NCBI RefSeq assembly: GCF_003048255.1
Contig: NZ_CP028487.1
Coordinates: 372,001-436,000, forward strand
Source: Yersinia massiliensis
GTDB taxonomy: Bacteria > Pseudomonadota > Gammaproteobacteria > Enterobacterales > Enterobacteriaceae
DNA: 64,000 bases
Direction of reading: 5' to 3'
Made by a program: the position numbers and the translations under genes. A model generated the notes under the pieces. The model saw only the letters and a list, made by a program, of their open reading frames with translations. It was not told where the DNA came from and made no database searches. Of the stretch, positions 46,555 to 56,549 are shown in pieces. Within the stretch, counting starts at the first letter, position 1. Each line of letters starts with the position of its first letter.

Positions 46555-47423
46555 AAAATGCCAATGTTGCATTATTGCAGTTATGCAGCGGTGAAAATAC
46601 CCGTGACAATCTGGCTCAGATTGAGCAACAGATCAAACAGTTAAATTCTGGTATTAAGCTGGTTCTGACGCCGGAAAATGCATTATTGTTCGCCAATTCG
46701 GCCTCATATCGTCATCATGCAGAGCGCCACAATGACGGGCCGTTACAGCAAGAAATCCGCGAGATGGCTCGCCGTTATGGGGTTTGGATTCAAGTCGGTT
46801 CAATGCCGATGATAAGCCGCGAGTCACCGGACCTTATCACCACCAGTAGCTTGTTGTTTGATGACCAAGGTGAGTTAAAAGCACGCTACGACAAAATTCA
46901 TATGTTTGATGTAGATATTAACGATATTCATGGTCGTTATCGTGAGTCGGATACCTATCAAGCAGGGCAAGAAGTCACCGTGGTCGATACCCCCGTAGGC
47001 CGCTTAGGCATGACAATTTGTTATGACTTACGCTTCCCAGGCTTATTCCAAGCCTTACGGGCGCAAGGTGCCGAGATTATTACCGTGCCAGCCGCTTTTA
47101 CTAAAATGACTGGTGAAGCCCACTGGGAAATATTGCTGCGTGCGCGGGCGATTGAGAACCAATGCATTATCTTGGCCGCCGCGCAAGTCGGGCGACACGG
47201 TGCAACTCGCCGCACATGGGGCCATACAATGGCGGTCGATGCTTGGGGTAAAATACTCGGGCAGAATCCAGATGCAGTCGCTGCATTGAAAGTCAAAATT
47301 GAAACCACAGGTTTGAAAACGATTCGTAGTCAAATGCCGGTATTGCAGCACAACCGTTTTTTAGCGCCAAAGGTGCCGTCATTACATGATCTTTCAGCTA
47401 AATTAAAACCATCATCTAAATAA
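46551..47423 (+). CDS. Carbon-nitrogen hydrolase, deaminated-glutathione amidase type (NIT1/YbeM-like)
   Basis: A 290-residue cytoplasmic nitrilase-superfamily amidase. The catalytic triad is visible: Glu in LTPENALLF, Lys in YDKIHMFDV and Cys in TICYDLRFP. IHMFDVDINDIHGRYRESD is typical of the NIT1 branch, which clears deaminated glutathione as a metabolite-repair step. That function is inferred by similarity. The gene sits between yhdP and tldD and is coupled to yhdP by a four-base overlap; tldD follows after 12 bases. E. coli lacks a gene here, but the position is common in other enterics. Confidence 0.88.
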   Translation: MKNANVALLQLCSGENTRDNLAQIEQQIKQLNSGIKLVLTPENALLFANSASYRHHAERHNDGPLQQEIREMARRYGVWIQVGSMPMISRESPDLITTSSLLFDDQGELKARYDKIHMFDVDINDIHGRYRESDTYQAGQEVTVVDTPVGRLGMTICYDLRFPGLFQALRAQGAEIITVPAAFTKMTGEAHWEILLRARAIENQCIILAAAQVGRHGATRRTWGHTMAVDAWGKILGQNPDAVAALKVKIETTGLKTIRSQMPVLQHNRFLAPKVPSLHDLSAKLKPSSK

Positions 47424-47435
47424 AGAGTAAAAACT

Positions 47436-48881
47436 ATGAGCCTCTCGTTTGTCAGTGAGCAGTTACTCGCTGCTAACAAGCTGAACCATCAGGACTTGTT
47501 TTCAGTGTTGGGGCAATTGGCTGAACGCCGCCTCGATTATGCTGACCTGTATTTCCAGTCCAGCTACCACGAGGCATGGGTGTTGGAAGACAGCATCATT
47601 AAAGATGGCTCTTACAATATTGATCAGGGCGTTGGTGTGCGAGCGGTCAGCGGTGAAAAAACGGGTTTTGCATATGCAGACCAAATCACCCTGAATGCCT
47701 TGCAGCAAAGTGCTCATGCCGCGCGCAGTATTGTCCGTGAATCTGGCAATGGCAAAGTTCATACCTTGGGTGAAATCGCGCATTCAGCGCTGTACCCGTT
47801 GTTAGACCCACTGCAAAGTTTGTCGCGGGAAGACAAAATCGCGCTGTTGCATCGTGTCGATAAAGTCGCTCGCGCCGCTGATAAACGGGTGCAGGAAGTG
47901 AGCGCTAGCCTGACTGGTGTTTACGAGCAGGTTCTGGTTGCCGCCACTGACGGTACACTGGCCGCCGATGTGCGCCCACTCGTGCGCTTGTCCGTCAGTG
48001 TGTTAGTGGAAGACAACGGCAAACGTGAACGTGGTGCCAGCGGTGGCGGTGGCCGTTTTGGTTATGACTACTTCTTAGAAACGGTTGATGGCGAAGTGCG
48101 AGCGGATAACTTTGCCAATGAAGCCGTGAGAATGGCGCTGGTTAACCTGTCAGCCATCGCGGCCCCTGCGGGTGCGATGCCAGTGGTATTAGGCGCAGGT
48201 TGGCCGGGCGTGTTGTTACACGAAGCCGTCGGGCATGGCTTAGAGGGTGATTTCAACCGCCGTGGTAGTTCAGTGTTCAGCGGGCAGATGGGCCAGTTGG
48301 TCGCGTCTGAGCTGTGTACAGTGGTCGATGATGGCACTCTGCAAGGCCGCCGTGGCTCACTGGCTATCGACGATGAAGGTGTGCCAGGTCAGTATAATGT
48401 CCTGATCGAGAACGGCATTTTGAAAGGCTACATGCAAGATAAGCTCAACGCGCGTCTGATGGGGGTATCGCCTACGGGCAATGGCCGCCGTGAATCTTAT
48501 GCGCATTTGCCGATGCCGCGCATGACCAACACTTATATGCTGGCGGGCAAATCGACACCTGAAGAGATTATCGCCAGTGTGGAGTATGGCCTTTACGCAC
48601 CGAACTTTGGTGGCGGTCAGGTGGATATCACCTCCGGCAAATTTGTGTTCTCAACTTCTGAAGCCTATTTGATTGAGAAAGGCCAAATCACCCGTGCGGT
48701 GAAAGGGGCGACGTTGATTGGCTCGGGTATCGAAGCAATGCAGCAGATCTCTATGGTCGGCAATGACTTAGCGCTGGATAAAGGCGTCGGCGTTTGCGGC
48801 AAAGAGGGCCAAAGTCTGCCTGTTGGTGTCGGCCAACCGACGCTGAAACTGGATAATCTGACCGTCGGTGGTACAGCGTAG
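47436..48881 (+). CDS. tldD: TldD subunit of the TldD/TldE metalloprotease
   Basis: A 481-residue protease subunit. The zinc motif HEAVGH (His262-Glu263-His267) sits in [15 protein letters not shown]. With TldE (PmbA, encoded at 56550) it forms a heterodimer that degrades unfolded peptides, matures microcin B17-type peptides and processes the CcdA antitoxin in E. coli. The C-terminal [15 protein letters not shown] and [12 protein letters not shown] are family motifs. Last gene of the rod-shape/yhdP run, followed by the hairpin at 48895-48927. Confidence 0.97.
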   Translation: MSLSFVSEQLLAANKLNHQDLFSVLGQLAERRLDYADLYFQSSYHEAWVLEDSIIKDGSYNIDQGVGVRAVSGEKTGFAYADQITLNALQQSAHAARSIVRESGNGKVHTLGEIAHSALYPLLDPLQSLSREDKIALLHRVDKVARAADKRVQEVSASLTGVYEQVLVAATDGTLAADVRPLVRLSVSVLVEDNGKRERGASGGGGRFGYDYFLETVDGEVRADNFANEAVRMALVNLSAIAAPAGAMPVVLGAGWPGVLLHEAVGHGLEGDFNRRGSSVFSGQMGQLVASELCTVVDDGTLQGRRGSLAIDDEGVPGQYNVLIENGILKGYMQDKLNARLMGVSPTGNGRRESYAHLPMPRMTNTYMLAGKSTPEEIIASVEYGLYAPNFGGGQVDITSGKFVFSTSEAYLIEKGQITRAVKGATLIGSGIEAMQQISMVGNDLALDKGVGVCGKEGQSLPVGVGQPTLKLDNLTVGGTA

Positions 48882-48894
48882 AGTTAATATTAAG

Positions 48895-48927
48895 CATGCC
48901 TTCTCTGTCCCCATTAGGGAAGGCATG
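48895..48927. terminator. Terminator between convergent tldD and aaeR
   Basis: CATGCCTTC (48895-48903) pairs perfectly with GAAGGCATG (48919-48927) around a 15-base loop. It lies between the stops of two convergent genes. U tracts are weak, so efficiency is uncertain. Confidence 0.65.
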
Positions 48928-48947
48928 GTTCAGTCGGTGAAAAGTCT

Positions 48948-49859
48948 TCAGCGATACCCCTGATAAATCTGCGCTACGCCCTTAAAATATTCCGTCAAAT
49001 AGTCGATACAAACTTGAACCTTGAGGGGCATTTTGTCTTTTTCGGTATATAACGCATACACTGGACGTGGGTCTGAATGATATTTCTTGAACAACACTTC
49101 CACTTCACCACGCTTAATTTCTTCTATCACCCACATTAACGGCGCATAGGCGATACCTGCACCCGCTTTCAGCCAACAAATCATGGTTTGCGAATCGTTG
49201 GTCACAAAACGGCCTTGGGGGGATATTTGTGTCGTGATACCTTCCGGTGCAATCAACTCGAAATTACTGTCTGGCCTGACGCTGTATTCCAACCAAGAGA
49301 AATTGGTCATATCGCTGGGCTTTTCAGGTGTGCCATGCTGCAACAAGTAGCTTTTGGCCGCGCAGACAACCATCGGCATAGAACCGAGGCGGCGGGAAAA
49401 TAGCCCCGAATCTTGCAATGCCCCGACGCGAATAACCACATCCAATCCATCGGTGATCAGATCCGGTGCGGGAATGCCAGTCACCAAATTGACGGACAGG
49501 CCGGGATACTCTTTCAGCATCTCCGCTGTCATGGTCGCCAGAACATTTTGCGCCATGGTGGATGAGCAGCCAATGCGCAACGTGCCGGTGGGGGTATTGT
49601 TGAAGGCATATAACTGCTCATGCACTTCTTGCACTTCCTGCAACATACGCCGGCAACCTTGATAATAAATCCGGCCTGCTTCTGTCAGCCCAATACGCCG
49701 CGTACTACGATTAAGCAACTTAACATTCAGTTCAGTTTCCAGTTTTGACACTGTCTGGCTGATAGAGGATACGCTCATTTCCAACTGCCTAGCCGCCGCT
49801 GTAAAAGAGCCGCACTCAACCACTTTAGCAAACACCGACATTCGTTTTAATCTTTCCAT
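48948..49859 (-). CDS. aaeR: LysR-type regulator AaeR
   Basis: A 303-residue LysR-family activator. The N-terminal winged helix-turn-helix covers about 1-60 (FTAAARQLEMSVSSISQTVSKLE); the effector domain with LNRSTRRIGLTEAGRIYY and IGCSSTMAQNVLA follows. It is divergent from aaeXAB, the classic arrangement. In E. coli AaeR responds to aromatic carboxylates such as p-hydroxybenzoate and activates the efflux genes. LysR sites (T-N11-A) probably lie in the 326-base intergenic region. Confidence 0.9.
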   Translation of the reverse strand: MERLKRMSVFAKVVECGSFTAAARQLEMSVSSISQTVSKLETELNVKLLNRSTRRIGLTEAGRIYYQGCRRMLQEVQEVHEQLYAFNNTPTGTLRIGCSSTMAQNVLATMTAEMLKEYPGLSVNLVTGIPAPDLITDGLDVVIRVGALQDSGLFSRRLGSMPMVVCAAKSYLLQHGTPEKPSDMTNFSWLEYSVRPDSNFELIAPEGITTQISPQGRFVTNDSQTMICWLKAGAGIAYAPLMWVIEEIKRGEVEVLFKKYHSDPRPVYALYTEKDKMPLKVQVCIDYLTEYFKGVAQIYQGYR

Positions 49860-50185
49860 TGTTTGCCCTACATAAGTGATGTTTTCGTCTCGATTGTTAA
49901 CTCTAGCTTAAAAGTGATTTAGATCACACATTGTAGATAAGTTGATAATAAGCAGGCTAATATAGTGGTGTCGTGAATTGTCCGAAGTCTGAATGCTGCG
50001 TAGCGAAAGTCTTTTCTCGCCTTGTCTAGCTTGCCATTATACCGAACAATCAAGTTTAACCGATAAGTCTTCCTGATAGTTGGAGCTTTTCGCCATGGTA
50101 GAAAAGGTGGGATGAGTAACCGTGTTGCGTCTGATTATTCACTCAGCCATGTTCACCGACATCCTATAATAGAAAGGATTTAAGA
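49860..50185. other. Divergent regulatory region aaeR-aaeX
   Basis: A 326-base intergenic region that should contain both divergent promoters and the AaeR operator. AT-rich bases GATTTAGATCACACATTGTAG occur near 49916-49936 and GTTGATAATAAGCAGGC follows. No operator could be assigned by eye, and no gene was seen. Confidence 0.5.
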
Positions 50186-50389
50186 ATGAGTTTACTTCCG
50201 GTGATGGTTATTTTCGGTCTCTCTTTTCCGCCGATATTTCTGGAGCTGCTACTTTCGCTGGCACTGTTTTTTGTTGTGCGCCGTTTGCTGCAACCGACAG
50301 GTATTTATGAGTTTGTTTGGCACCCAGCCCTCTTTAATACTGCGTTGTACGGTTGCCTTTTATATTTAATTTCTCGTTTCTTCTCCTGA
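50186..50389 (+). CDS. aaeX: Small membrane protein AaeX
   Basis: A 67-residue protein with two hydrophobic segments, the same length as E. coli Aae[25 protein letters not shown] and [19 protein letters not shown] match the family (DUF1656). It is encoded ahead of aaeA with a 7-base gap. Its precise role in the AaeAB pump is not known. AAAGGA precedes the ATG. Confidence 0.93.
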   Translation: MSLLPVMVIFGLSFPPIFLELLLSLALFFVVRRLLQPTGIYEFVWHPALFNTALYGCLLYLISRFFS

Positions 50390-50396
50390 GGTCGCC

Positions 50397-51332
50397 GTGA
50401 GTACTTTTTCATTAAAAATAATCCGCATCGGCATCACCTTATTGGTGGTTTTACTGGCCATTATCGCTGTTTTCAAAGTTTGGGCGTTTTATACCGAATC
50501 ACCGTGGACCCGTGATGCAAAATTTACCGCTGATGTGGTGGCGATAGCACCCGATGTCAGTGGATTAATTACCGACGTACCGGTTAAAGACAACCAGTTG
50601 GTGCAGCAAGGCCAAGTATTATTTGTTATTGATCAACCTCGCTATCAGCAAGCGTTAGCTGAGGCGGAAGCTGATGTCGCCTATTACCAAACTCTGGCTG
50701 CTGAGAAGCAGCGAGAATCTGGTCGTCGGCAGCGCTTAGGGGTTCAGGCGTTGTCACAAGAAGAGATTGACCAATCCAGTAATGTGTTGCAAACCGTTCG
50801 TCATCAACTGGCTAAAGCTATTGCTGTGCGTGATTTAGCCAAATTGGATCTGGAACGCACCACCGTGCGTGCGCCAGCACAAGGTTGGGTGACTAACTTA
50901 AATGTGCATGCGGGGGAATTTATTAATCGAGGCGCAACGGCTGTTGCACTGGTGAAAAAAGACACGTTCTATATTTTGGCCTACCTAGAAGAAACCAAAT
51001 TAGATGGGGTGAAACCGGGTGATCGGGCAGAGATCACGCCACTGGGCAGCAACCGTATTCTGCATGGTACTGTCGATAGCATCTCGGCCGGTGTCACCAA
51101 TAGCAGCAGTAGCGCGGATAGCAAAGGGCTCGCCACCATCGACAATAATCTGGAATGGGTACGTTTGGCGCAGCGTGTGCCAGTGAAGATTCACTTAGAT
51201 AGTGAAGATCAGCAGCATCCGTACCCAGCCGGTACCACGGCAACAGTGGTGATAACCGGAGCGAATGATCGCGACCCCAATCAAGCATCCCCTGTGATTA
51301 AGCTGATGCACCGTCTGCGCGAGTTTGGCTAA
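50397..51332 (+). CDS. aaeA: p-Hydroxybenzoate efflux pump, membrane fusion subunit AaeA
   Basis: A 311-residue periplasmic adaptor (HlyD/EmrA family). One N-terminal helix (about 8-28) anchors it; [23 protein letters not shown] starts the lipoyl domain, a coiled coil covers about 85-150, and [19 protein letters not shown] closes the lipoyl half. It links AaeB to an outer-membrane channel. The GTG at 50397 follows TGAGG; the length equals E. coli AaeA (310). Confidence 0.95.
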   Translation: MSTFSLKIIRIGITLLVVLLAIIAVFKVWAFYTESPWTRDAKFTADVVAIAPDVSGLITDVPVKDNQLVQQGQVLFVIDQPRYQQALAEAEADVAYYQTLAAEKQRESGRRQRLGVQALSQEEIDQSSNVLQTVRHQLAKAIAVRDLAKLDLERTTVRAPAQGWVTNLNVHAGEFINRGATAVALVKKDTFYILAYLEETKLDGVKPGDRAEITPLGSNRILHGTVDSISAGVTNSSSSADSKGLATIDNNLEWVRLAQRVPVKIHLDSEDQQHPYPAGTTATVVITGANDRDPNQASPVIKLMHRLREFG

Positions 51333-51333
51333 G

Positions 51334-53289
51334 ATGAACAGCACCACCTTTATTCGCCTGCGCTTTGCTTTTAAGCTGAGTTTTGCCATTGTCGCAGCGC
51401 TGTTTCTTGGCTTTCATTTGCAGTTGGAAACACCACGCTGGTCGGTGCTGACGGCTGCGATTGTCGCCGCGGGTCCCGCTTTTGCCGCTGGTGGTGAACC
51501 CTTCTCTGGTGCGATTCGCCACCGTGGCTGGCTGCGTATTATCGGGACGTTTATCGGCTGTATTGGCGGATTGGTCATTATCGTGCTGACCATCAGAGCG
51601 CCCGTCTTAACGCTAATGCTGTGTTGCTTATGGGCCGGTGTGTGTACTTGGATCTCATCACTGGTTCGCGTCGAAAACTCCTATGCTTTTGGTCTGGCCG
51701 GTTACACCGCGCTGATTATCATCGTCACAACCGGTGAAACGCCACTATTGACGCCGCAGTTTGCGGTTGAGCGCTGTAGCGAAATTGTGTTGGGGATCGT
51801 CTGCGCCGTGATGGCGGATTTACTGTTTTCGCCGCGTTCAATTAAGCAGGATATTGATCGGTTGGTGGATAAGGTGCTGGTGGATCAATACCAATTGCTG
51901 CAACTGTGTATTCGCCCCGCCGAAAAAACGGAAATCGATCGCGCTTGGAATGATTTGGTCAAAAACACCACCGCGCTCAATGGGATGCGCAGCTATTTGA
52001 TGATGGAGTCATCTCGCTGGCAGCGTTGTAATCGCCGCTTGCGAGTATTACATACCGAATCCCTCGCCTTGATCACCCAAGCGTGCGAGAGCTATCTGGT
52101 ACAGACTTATCATCCGGATATTCTGACGCCTGAGCTGAAAAGCATGTTGAGCGAGCCCGCATCGACACCTGCTGAGATTCATCAGCGGCTGAAAAAGTTA
52201 CGTCAATTTATTGGGGCGAGCCACAGTGAGGCCATCCCTCAAACTATCAGTAGTTGGGTAGGAGCCGCGACCCGCTATTTATTGCTCGCGAAAGGGATTC
52301 ATACCAACAGTAGTATCAGTGCTGTAGAGGAAGAAATTCTATCGAGAGAAGTGCCTGTCAAGCATGTTTCTGCCGAAGGCCATCATGCCATGATCAATGG
52401 ATTGCGTACTGGTATCGCGACAGCGATCGGTGGGTTGTTCTGGCTATGGACAGGCTGGACGTCTGGCGCTGGCTGCATGGTCATGATTGCGGTGGTCACC
52501 TCATTGGCCATGCGTACGCCCAACCCGCGTATGGTCGCCATCGACTTCCTGTTAGGGGTGGTCATGGCGCTGCCGATTGGCGCACTTTACTTTATGTTTA
52601 TTATTCCTGCCACGCAGCAAAGCTTGCTGCTGCTGTGTATCAGCTTGGGTTTACTGGCTTTTGTGATTGGTATCGAAGTGCAGAAGCGGCGTTTGGGGTC
52701 ATTGGGGACATTAGCCAGTACCATCAATATTATGGTGCTAAGTAATCCGATGGAATTTAACGTGAGCTTGTTTCTCGACAGCGCGTTGGGGCAAATCGTT
52801 GGCTGCTTTGTCTCCCTGATTGTCTTGCTGCTGATCCGTGATAATGCCAAAGATAGAACGGGTAGAACGTTATTAAACCGCTTTGTTTATAGCGCGGTAT
52901 CGGCCTTGACCACCAATCAAGCGCGCCGCAGCGAAAATCATTTACCGATGCTCTATCAGCAACTAAACCAATTATTAATGATGTTCCCTGGCGATATCGA
53001 TAAGTATCGTCTGGCATTAACGTTGATCATCGCCCATCAGCGGCTTAATCACACCGAGATCCCCGCGAATGTTGAATTGAGTGCCTTTCATAAGCAAATT
53101 CGCTATACCGCCGATCGTGTTATTAATGCGAAGAATGATCAGAAACGGCGTTATTACTTTGCTCGGCTATTACAAGAATTGGATCAATACCAACAAAAAT
53201 TATCGGATTATCAGTTATCTGATTCGATTACCCAACCCGTAAAACGGCTCGCGGAGATGTTGCACCGATATCAGAGTGCTCTTATCTAG
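51334..53289 (+). CDS. aaeB: p-Hydroxybenzoate efflux pump, transporter subunit AaeB
   Basis: A 651-residue inner-membrane transporter of the PET/ArAE family, with two blocks of membrane helices (about 15-160 and 360-500) separated by a soluble helical domain. [27 protein letters not shown] and [22 protein letters not shown] are diagnostic. It expels aromatic carboxylic acids such as p-hydroxybenzoate, a relief valve for unbalanced metabolism. The ATG at 51334 ([13 protein letters not shown]) is used; an in-frame TTG at 51325 overlaps aaeA and is not needed. Confidence 0.95.
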   Translation: MNSTTFIRLRFAFKLSFAIVAALFLGFHLQLETPRWSVLTAAIVAAGPAFAAGGEPFSGAIRHRGWLRIIGTFIGCIGGLVIIVLTIRAPVLTLMLCCLWAGVCTWISSLVRVENSYAFGLAGYTALIIIVTTGETPLLTPQFAVERCSEIVLGIVCAVMADLLFSPRSIKQDIDRLVDKVLVDQYQLLQLCIRPAEKTEIDRAWNDLVKNTTALNGMRSYLMMESSRWQRCNRRLRVLHTESLALITQACESYLVQTYHPDILTPELKSMLSEPASTPAEIHQRLKKLRQFIGASHSEAIPQTISSWVGAATRYLLLAKGIHTNSSISAVEEEILSREVPVKHVSAEGHHAMINGLRTGIATAIGGLFWLWTGWTSGAGCMVMIAVVTSLAMRTPNPRMVAIDFLLGVVMALPIGALYFMFIIPATQQSLLLLCISLGLLAFVIGIEVQKRRLGSLGTLASTINIMVLSNPMEFNVSLFLDSALGQIVGCFVSLIVLLLIRDNAKDRTGRTLLNRFVYSAVSALTTNQARRSENHLPMLYQQLNQLLMMFPGDIDKYRLALTLIIAHQRLNHTEIPANVELSAFHKQIRYTADRVINAKNDQKRRYYFARLLQELDQYQQKLSDYQLSDSITQPVKRLAEMLHRYQSALI

Positions 53290-53410
53290 TTAACGCTGCA
53301 AAGGGGGTAAGCTGTTCTCATCGCTTCTTCAAGGGCTATACTTCTATCAAACAATCTTCCCGCGCCCTTCACTGATGGAGGGCATTACTTCCCTAAAGGA
53401 GGTCGACAAG

Positions 53411-54892
53411 ATGTCAGCATCACATTCCATCCAGAATCCATTACAGACCCAACAGCACAGCGACGGTGTTTACCACCTCGGCTATTTTGTGGGGGGTAAA
53501 TGGCACCAAGCGCCAGACACGTTTGAGGTCCGCAATCCTGCCACCGGCGAATTAGTCGCCAAAGTGGCAAAAGCCGGCAAAAATGAAACCGAAGCCGCCA
53601 TTCAAGCCGCCAGTGAGGCATTTCCTGCTTGGCGCAAAACACCGGCTAAACAACGGGCAGAAATTCTCCAGCGTTGGTATTTACTGATCATGGAACATCA
53701 GCAAGCATTGGCTGAGATAATGGTTTCAGAGCAAGGTAAACCACTAAAAGAAGCATTAGGTGAAGTGGCCTATGCTGCCAGCTTTATTCAATGGTTTAGT
53801 GAGCAAGCCAAACGTGCCAACGGTGAAATTATTCCTCCCGCCAAAGAAGGAGCGCGTATTTTTGCGACGCGCGAACCGGTTGGTGTTGTAGCGGCTATCA
53901 CGCCGTGGAATTTCCCGCTAGCGATGCTGACCCGCAAACTTGGCCCGGCATTGGCTGCCGGTTGTACTGGGCTGATTAAGCCTGCCAATAACACCCCACT
54001 GTCTGCTTTCGCCTTACTGGCATTAGCCGAAAAAGCGGGCGTACCTGCGGGGGTGCTGAATGGTGTTGCCGGTGATACCCATGCTATCAGTGATGCCATC
54101 ATGGCCAGTTCTGATGTGCGCAAAATCTCTTTCACCGGTTCCACTGAAGTGGGCAAAACCCTGATGCGCAATGCTGCCGCGACCATGAAAAAGATCTCGA
54201 TGGAGCTGGGCGGCAATGCACCCTATATCGTGTTTGATGATGCTGATTTAGAAGCTGCAGTGGCGGGGGCGATGGCCTGTAAATTCCGCAATGCTGGGCA
54301 GGTCTGTGTCTGCGTCAATCGCTTCTATATTCAAGAGGGCGTGTACGATGCGTTTGTCAGCCGCTTGGCCGCTGAGGTCAAAAAGTTGAGAGTGGGCAAC
54401 GGCATGGATAAAGACGTTGATATGGGACCATTGATTAACCTCGCGGGGCTGGAGAAGGTCGAAGATCACGTTAAAGATGCCCTCGAAAAAGGTGGCCGAT
54501 TATTGGCCGGTGGTCATCGTCATAAATTAGGTGGTAACTTCTTCGAACCGACGGTAATTGCCGATGCTAACGAACAGATGAAAGTGGCTTCTGAAGAGAC
54601 ATTTGGCCCGTTGGCAGCATGCTTCCGCTTTAAAACAGAAGATGAAGTTATTAAGCGCGCCAATAATACGCCATTTGGGCTTGCGGCCTATTTTTACACC
54701 CAGAATCTGCAACGGGTATTTCGCGTGTCAGAGGCATTGGAAAGCGGCATGATTGGTGTTAATGAAAGCTCCGTATCGACGGAACTGGCTCCCTTTGGTG
54801 GTGTGAAAGAATCCGGTCTGGGCCGCGAAGGTTCAGTGCTAGGATTAGAAGAGTTTATGGAAGTTAAAACCCTGCATTTAGGCAATCTGTAA
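53411..54892 (+). CDS. gabD: NAD(P)-dependent succinate-semialdehyde dehydrogenase
   Basis: A 493-residue aldehyde dehydrogenase, about the length of E. coli GabD, which it resembles along its length. The catalytic Cys299 is in FRNAGQVCVCVNRF (with Cys301 beside it) and the general base Glu265 in MELGGNAP. The cofactor loop is FTGSTEVGKTL. The C-terminal ESSVSTELAPFGGVKESGLGREG matches the SSADH class. It oxidises succinate semialdehyde to succinate in GABA and related degradation. The ATG at 53411 has an ideal AAAGGAGG site; an earlier in-frame start at 53375 has none. It lies alone, without gabT; glutarate-semialdehyde dehydrogenase is the main alternative. Confidence 0.83.
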   Translation: MSASHSIQNPLQTQQHSDGVYHLGYFVGGKWHQAPDTFEVRNPATGELVAKVAKAGKNETEAAIQAASEAFPAWRKTPAKQRAEILQRWYLLIMEHQQALAEIMVSEQGKPLKEALGEVAYAASFIQWFSEQAKRANGEIIPPAKEGARIFATREPVGVVAAITPWNFPLAMLTRKLGPALAAGCTGLIKPANNTPLSAFALLALAEKAGVPAGVLNGVAGDTHAISDAIMASSDVRKISFTGSTEVGKTLMRNAAATMKKISMELGGNAPYIVFDDADLEAAVAGAMACKFRNAGQVCVCVNRFYIQEGVYDAFVSRLAAEVKKLRVGNGMDKDVDMGPLINLAGLEKVEDHVKDALEKGGRLLAGGHRHKLGGNFFEPTVIADANEQMKVASEETFGPLAACFRFKTEDEVIKRANNTPFGLAAYFYTQNLQRVFRVSEALESGMIGVNESSVSTELAPFGGVKESGLGREGSVLGLEEFMEVKTLHLGNL

Positions 54893-54990
54893 GTCAGATA
54901 AATGCGTCACTTTCATTGCAACCGTGGGGATGTAAGCGATCACTATGTGCAGTACAACTGTTTTTGGACGCTTAAGGGTTAAGGAAGGCC

Positions 54991-55467
54991 ATGATGAATA
55001 AACGGATTATCACTATTTTAGGCGCGGTACTGCTGCTGCTCGTCGCCGCCATGCAAGGTTTTGATGGTGTCACTGCGCGTGATATTGGTCAATCACCCGA
55101 TCTGGCGCGCCCATCGGTATCGACACCGGTATCTATCGAGCAATTAACTCAGCATAAATCGGTGGTGGAATACTTACAAAAACACCACCGGCTGCCGGAT
55201 TTTTACATCACCAAGCAGCAGGCCCGCCAAAAGGGCTGGGATCCTAAGGAAGGGAATCTGTGTCAGGTACTGCCGGGGCGCGCAATTGGTGGCGATCGTT
55301 TTTCTAACCGTGAACGTCAACTGCCTGAGGCCAAGGGGCGTAACTGGCGTGAGGCTGATGTGAATTATCGCTGTGGTCACCGTGGCAGTGATCGGTTGTT
55401 GTACTCAAATGATGGCCTGATTTATCTGACTCAGGATCACTACAAGCATTTCATTCGGATGGAGTGA
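54991..55467 (+). CDS. Secreted barnase-family ribonuclease
   Basis: A 158-residue RNase. A hydrophobic helix at about 6-21 followed by AAMQGF and VTARD suggests a signal peptide. The catalytic domain (about 48-158) aligns with Bacillus barnase over its length: SVVEYLQKHHRLPDFYITK, GRAIGGDRFSNRE, GRNWREADVNY and SDRLLYSNDGLIYLTQDHY. The catalytic residues are all kept: Glu121, Arg135 and His150. Cys91 and Cys128 could form a disulfide, suited to the periplasm. The next gene, four bases downstream, encodes a barstar-family inhibitor. AAGGAAGG precedes two adjacent ATG codons (54991 and 54994), and either could be used. Role is not known: nutrient RNase, toxin or defence are possible. Confidence 0.88.
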   Translation: MMNKRIITILGAVLLLLVAAMQGFDGVTARDIGQSPDLARPSVSTPVSIEQLTQHKSVVEYLQKHHRLPDFYITKQQARQKGWDPKEGNLCQVLPGRAIGGDRFSNRERQLPEAKGRNWREADVNYRCGHRGSDRLLYSNDGLIYLTQDHYKHFIRME

Positions 55468-55471
55468 GAAA

Positions 55472-55738
55472 ATGGTAAAAGTGGTATTCGATTTTGACCA
55501 TATACCTGATTTCCCTGCATTTTACCGTGATTTTGCTCAGAAGTTTTCCCTGAGCGAAGATTTTGGCGCGAATTTGGATGCGTTGTGGGATGTCGTAACA
55601 GGCGAGATAGCATTACCGGTAGAGATTGAATTTATTCATTTCAATCACCGCCGGAAACGCCGATTTGGGGCGATAGTGTTGTTGCTCGAAGAGGCAGAAG
55701 AAGAGCTGGCAGGGAGTCTGCGCTTTAATATTAACTAG
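55472..55738 (+). CDS. Barstar-family ribonuclease inhibitor
   Basis: An 88-residue protein that aligns with Bacillus barstar. The inhibitory helix segment is DFGANLDALWDVVTG, with Asp36 and Asp40 corresponding to barstar Asp35 and Asp39, which fill the barnase active site. There is no signal peptide, so it would protect the cytoplasm from RNase that has not been exported. It starts four bases after the RNase stop, GTGAG being the only purine-rich leader, so the pair is cotranscribed and probably coupled. E. coli YhcO is a barstar relative without an adjacent RNase. Confidence 0.88.
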   Translation: MVKVVFDFDHIPDFPAFYRDFAQKFSLSEDFGANLDALWDVVTGEIALPVEIEFIHFNHRRKRRFGAIVLLLEEAEEELAGSLRFNIN

Positions 55739-55832
55739 GCCACGTTCCCTTGCCATCTTTAACTCTACGCGCCGCCCATAGCCAAGCGGCGGTGACAAAC
55801 GCCTAAATGAATAGGCACTGTCTATGACGTCA

Positions 55833-56381
55833 TTACTGCTGCTTTTCTGCCAGTTCACGCAGATATTGGAAAATCTGGCGATAGGACTTCGGCGGCTTAT
55901 TGGCGGCTTTTTCTTTTTGGGCGTTACGCACCAAGCTACGTAGTTGCTGGCGATCGGCGTCTGGATACAAATCCAATACGGTTGGGATCGCATCATCACC
56001 TTCTTCAACCAAGCGATCACGCAGTAGCTCTAGCTTATGGAACAGCGAAACTTGTTGGTTATGGCGGTTTTTCAGTTTATCGAGAGCAGTTTGAATTGGC
56101 TCGACATCACGGGCGCGTAACATTTTACCAATTAACTGAATTTGGCGACGGCGACCTTCTTTTTTGATTTTCTGCGCCAGCTCAATCGCCGCCAGCAGAT
56201 CTTCATCTAATGGGATCTTCTCTAGCGCGTTTTTACCCAGCTCAACCAGCTCGGTACCGAGATCTTTCAGTGCTTCGGCATCACGCTTGATTTCACTTTT
56301 ACTGACCCAGATAATCTCATCATCATCGTCATTTTTATCTTCTGGGACTTCGTCTAGCCAGTCTTCGGGCTGTTTGTTCAT
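55833..56381 (-). CDS. darP: Ribosome biogenesis factor DarP (YjgA)
   Basis: A 182-residue highly charged helical protein, the DUF615/YjgA family. [13 protein letters not shown] followed by an acidic run, [19 protein letters not shown], and the C-terminal [20 protein letters not shown] are family landmarks. It associates with late 50S precursors and promotes assembly of the peptidyl-transferase centre. The ATG at 56381 (MNKQPEDW) is the usual start; a frame to 56444 is longer but unsupported. It is divergent from pmbA, as in E. coli. Confidence 0.94.
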   Translation of the reverse strand: MNKQPEDWLDEVPEDKNDDDDEIIWVSKSEIKRDAEALKDLGTELVELGKNALEKIPLDEDLLAAIELAQKIKKEGRRRQIQLIGKMLRARDVEPIQTALDKLKNRHNQQVSLFHKLELLRDRLVEEGDDAIPTVLDLYPDADRQQLRSLVRNAQKEKAANKPPKSYRQIFQYLRELAEKQQ

Positions 56382-56549
56382 GGTCAAATTCCTTAAAAAG
56401 AGGCTAATCGTAGCAGGTTGTTTGCTTTCTGCGAAATTGTACAAAGATCTCTGATAGACTCAAAAGTATGGCGTTCTCTATTTTATCCGTGTAAGTCGTC
56501 GTATTACGACACTTTCCTGAACGATTATCTCATTAATTATGGCAGATAG

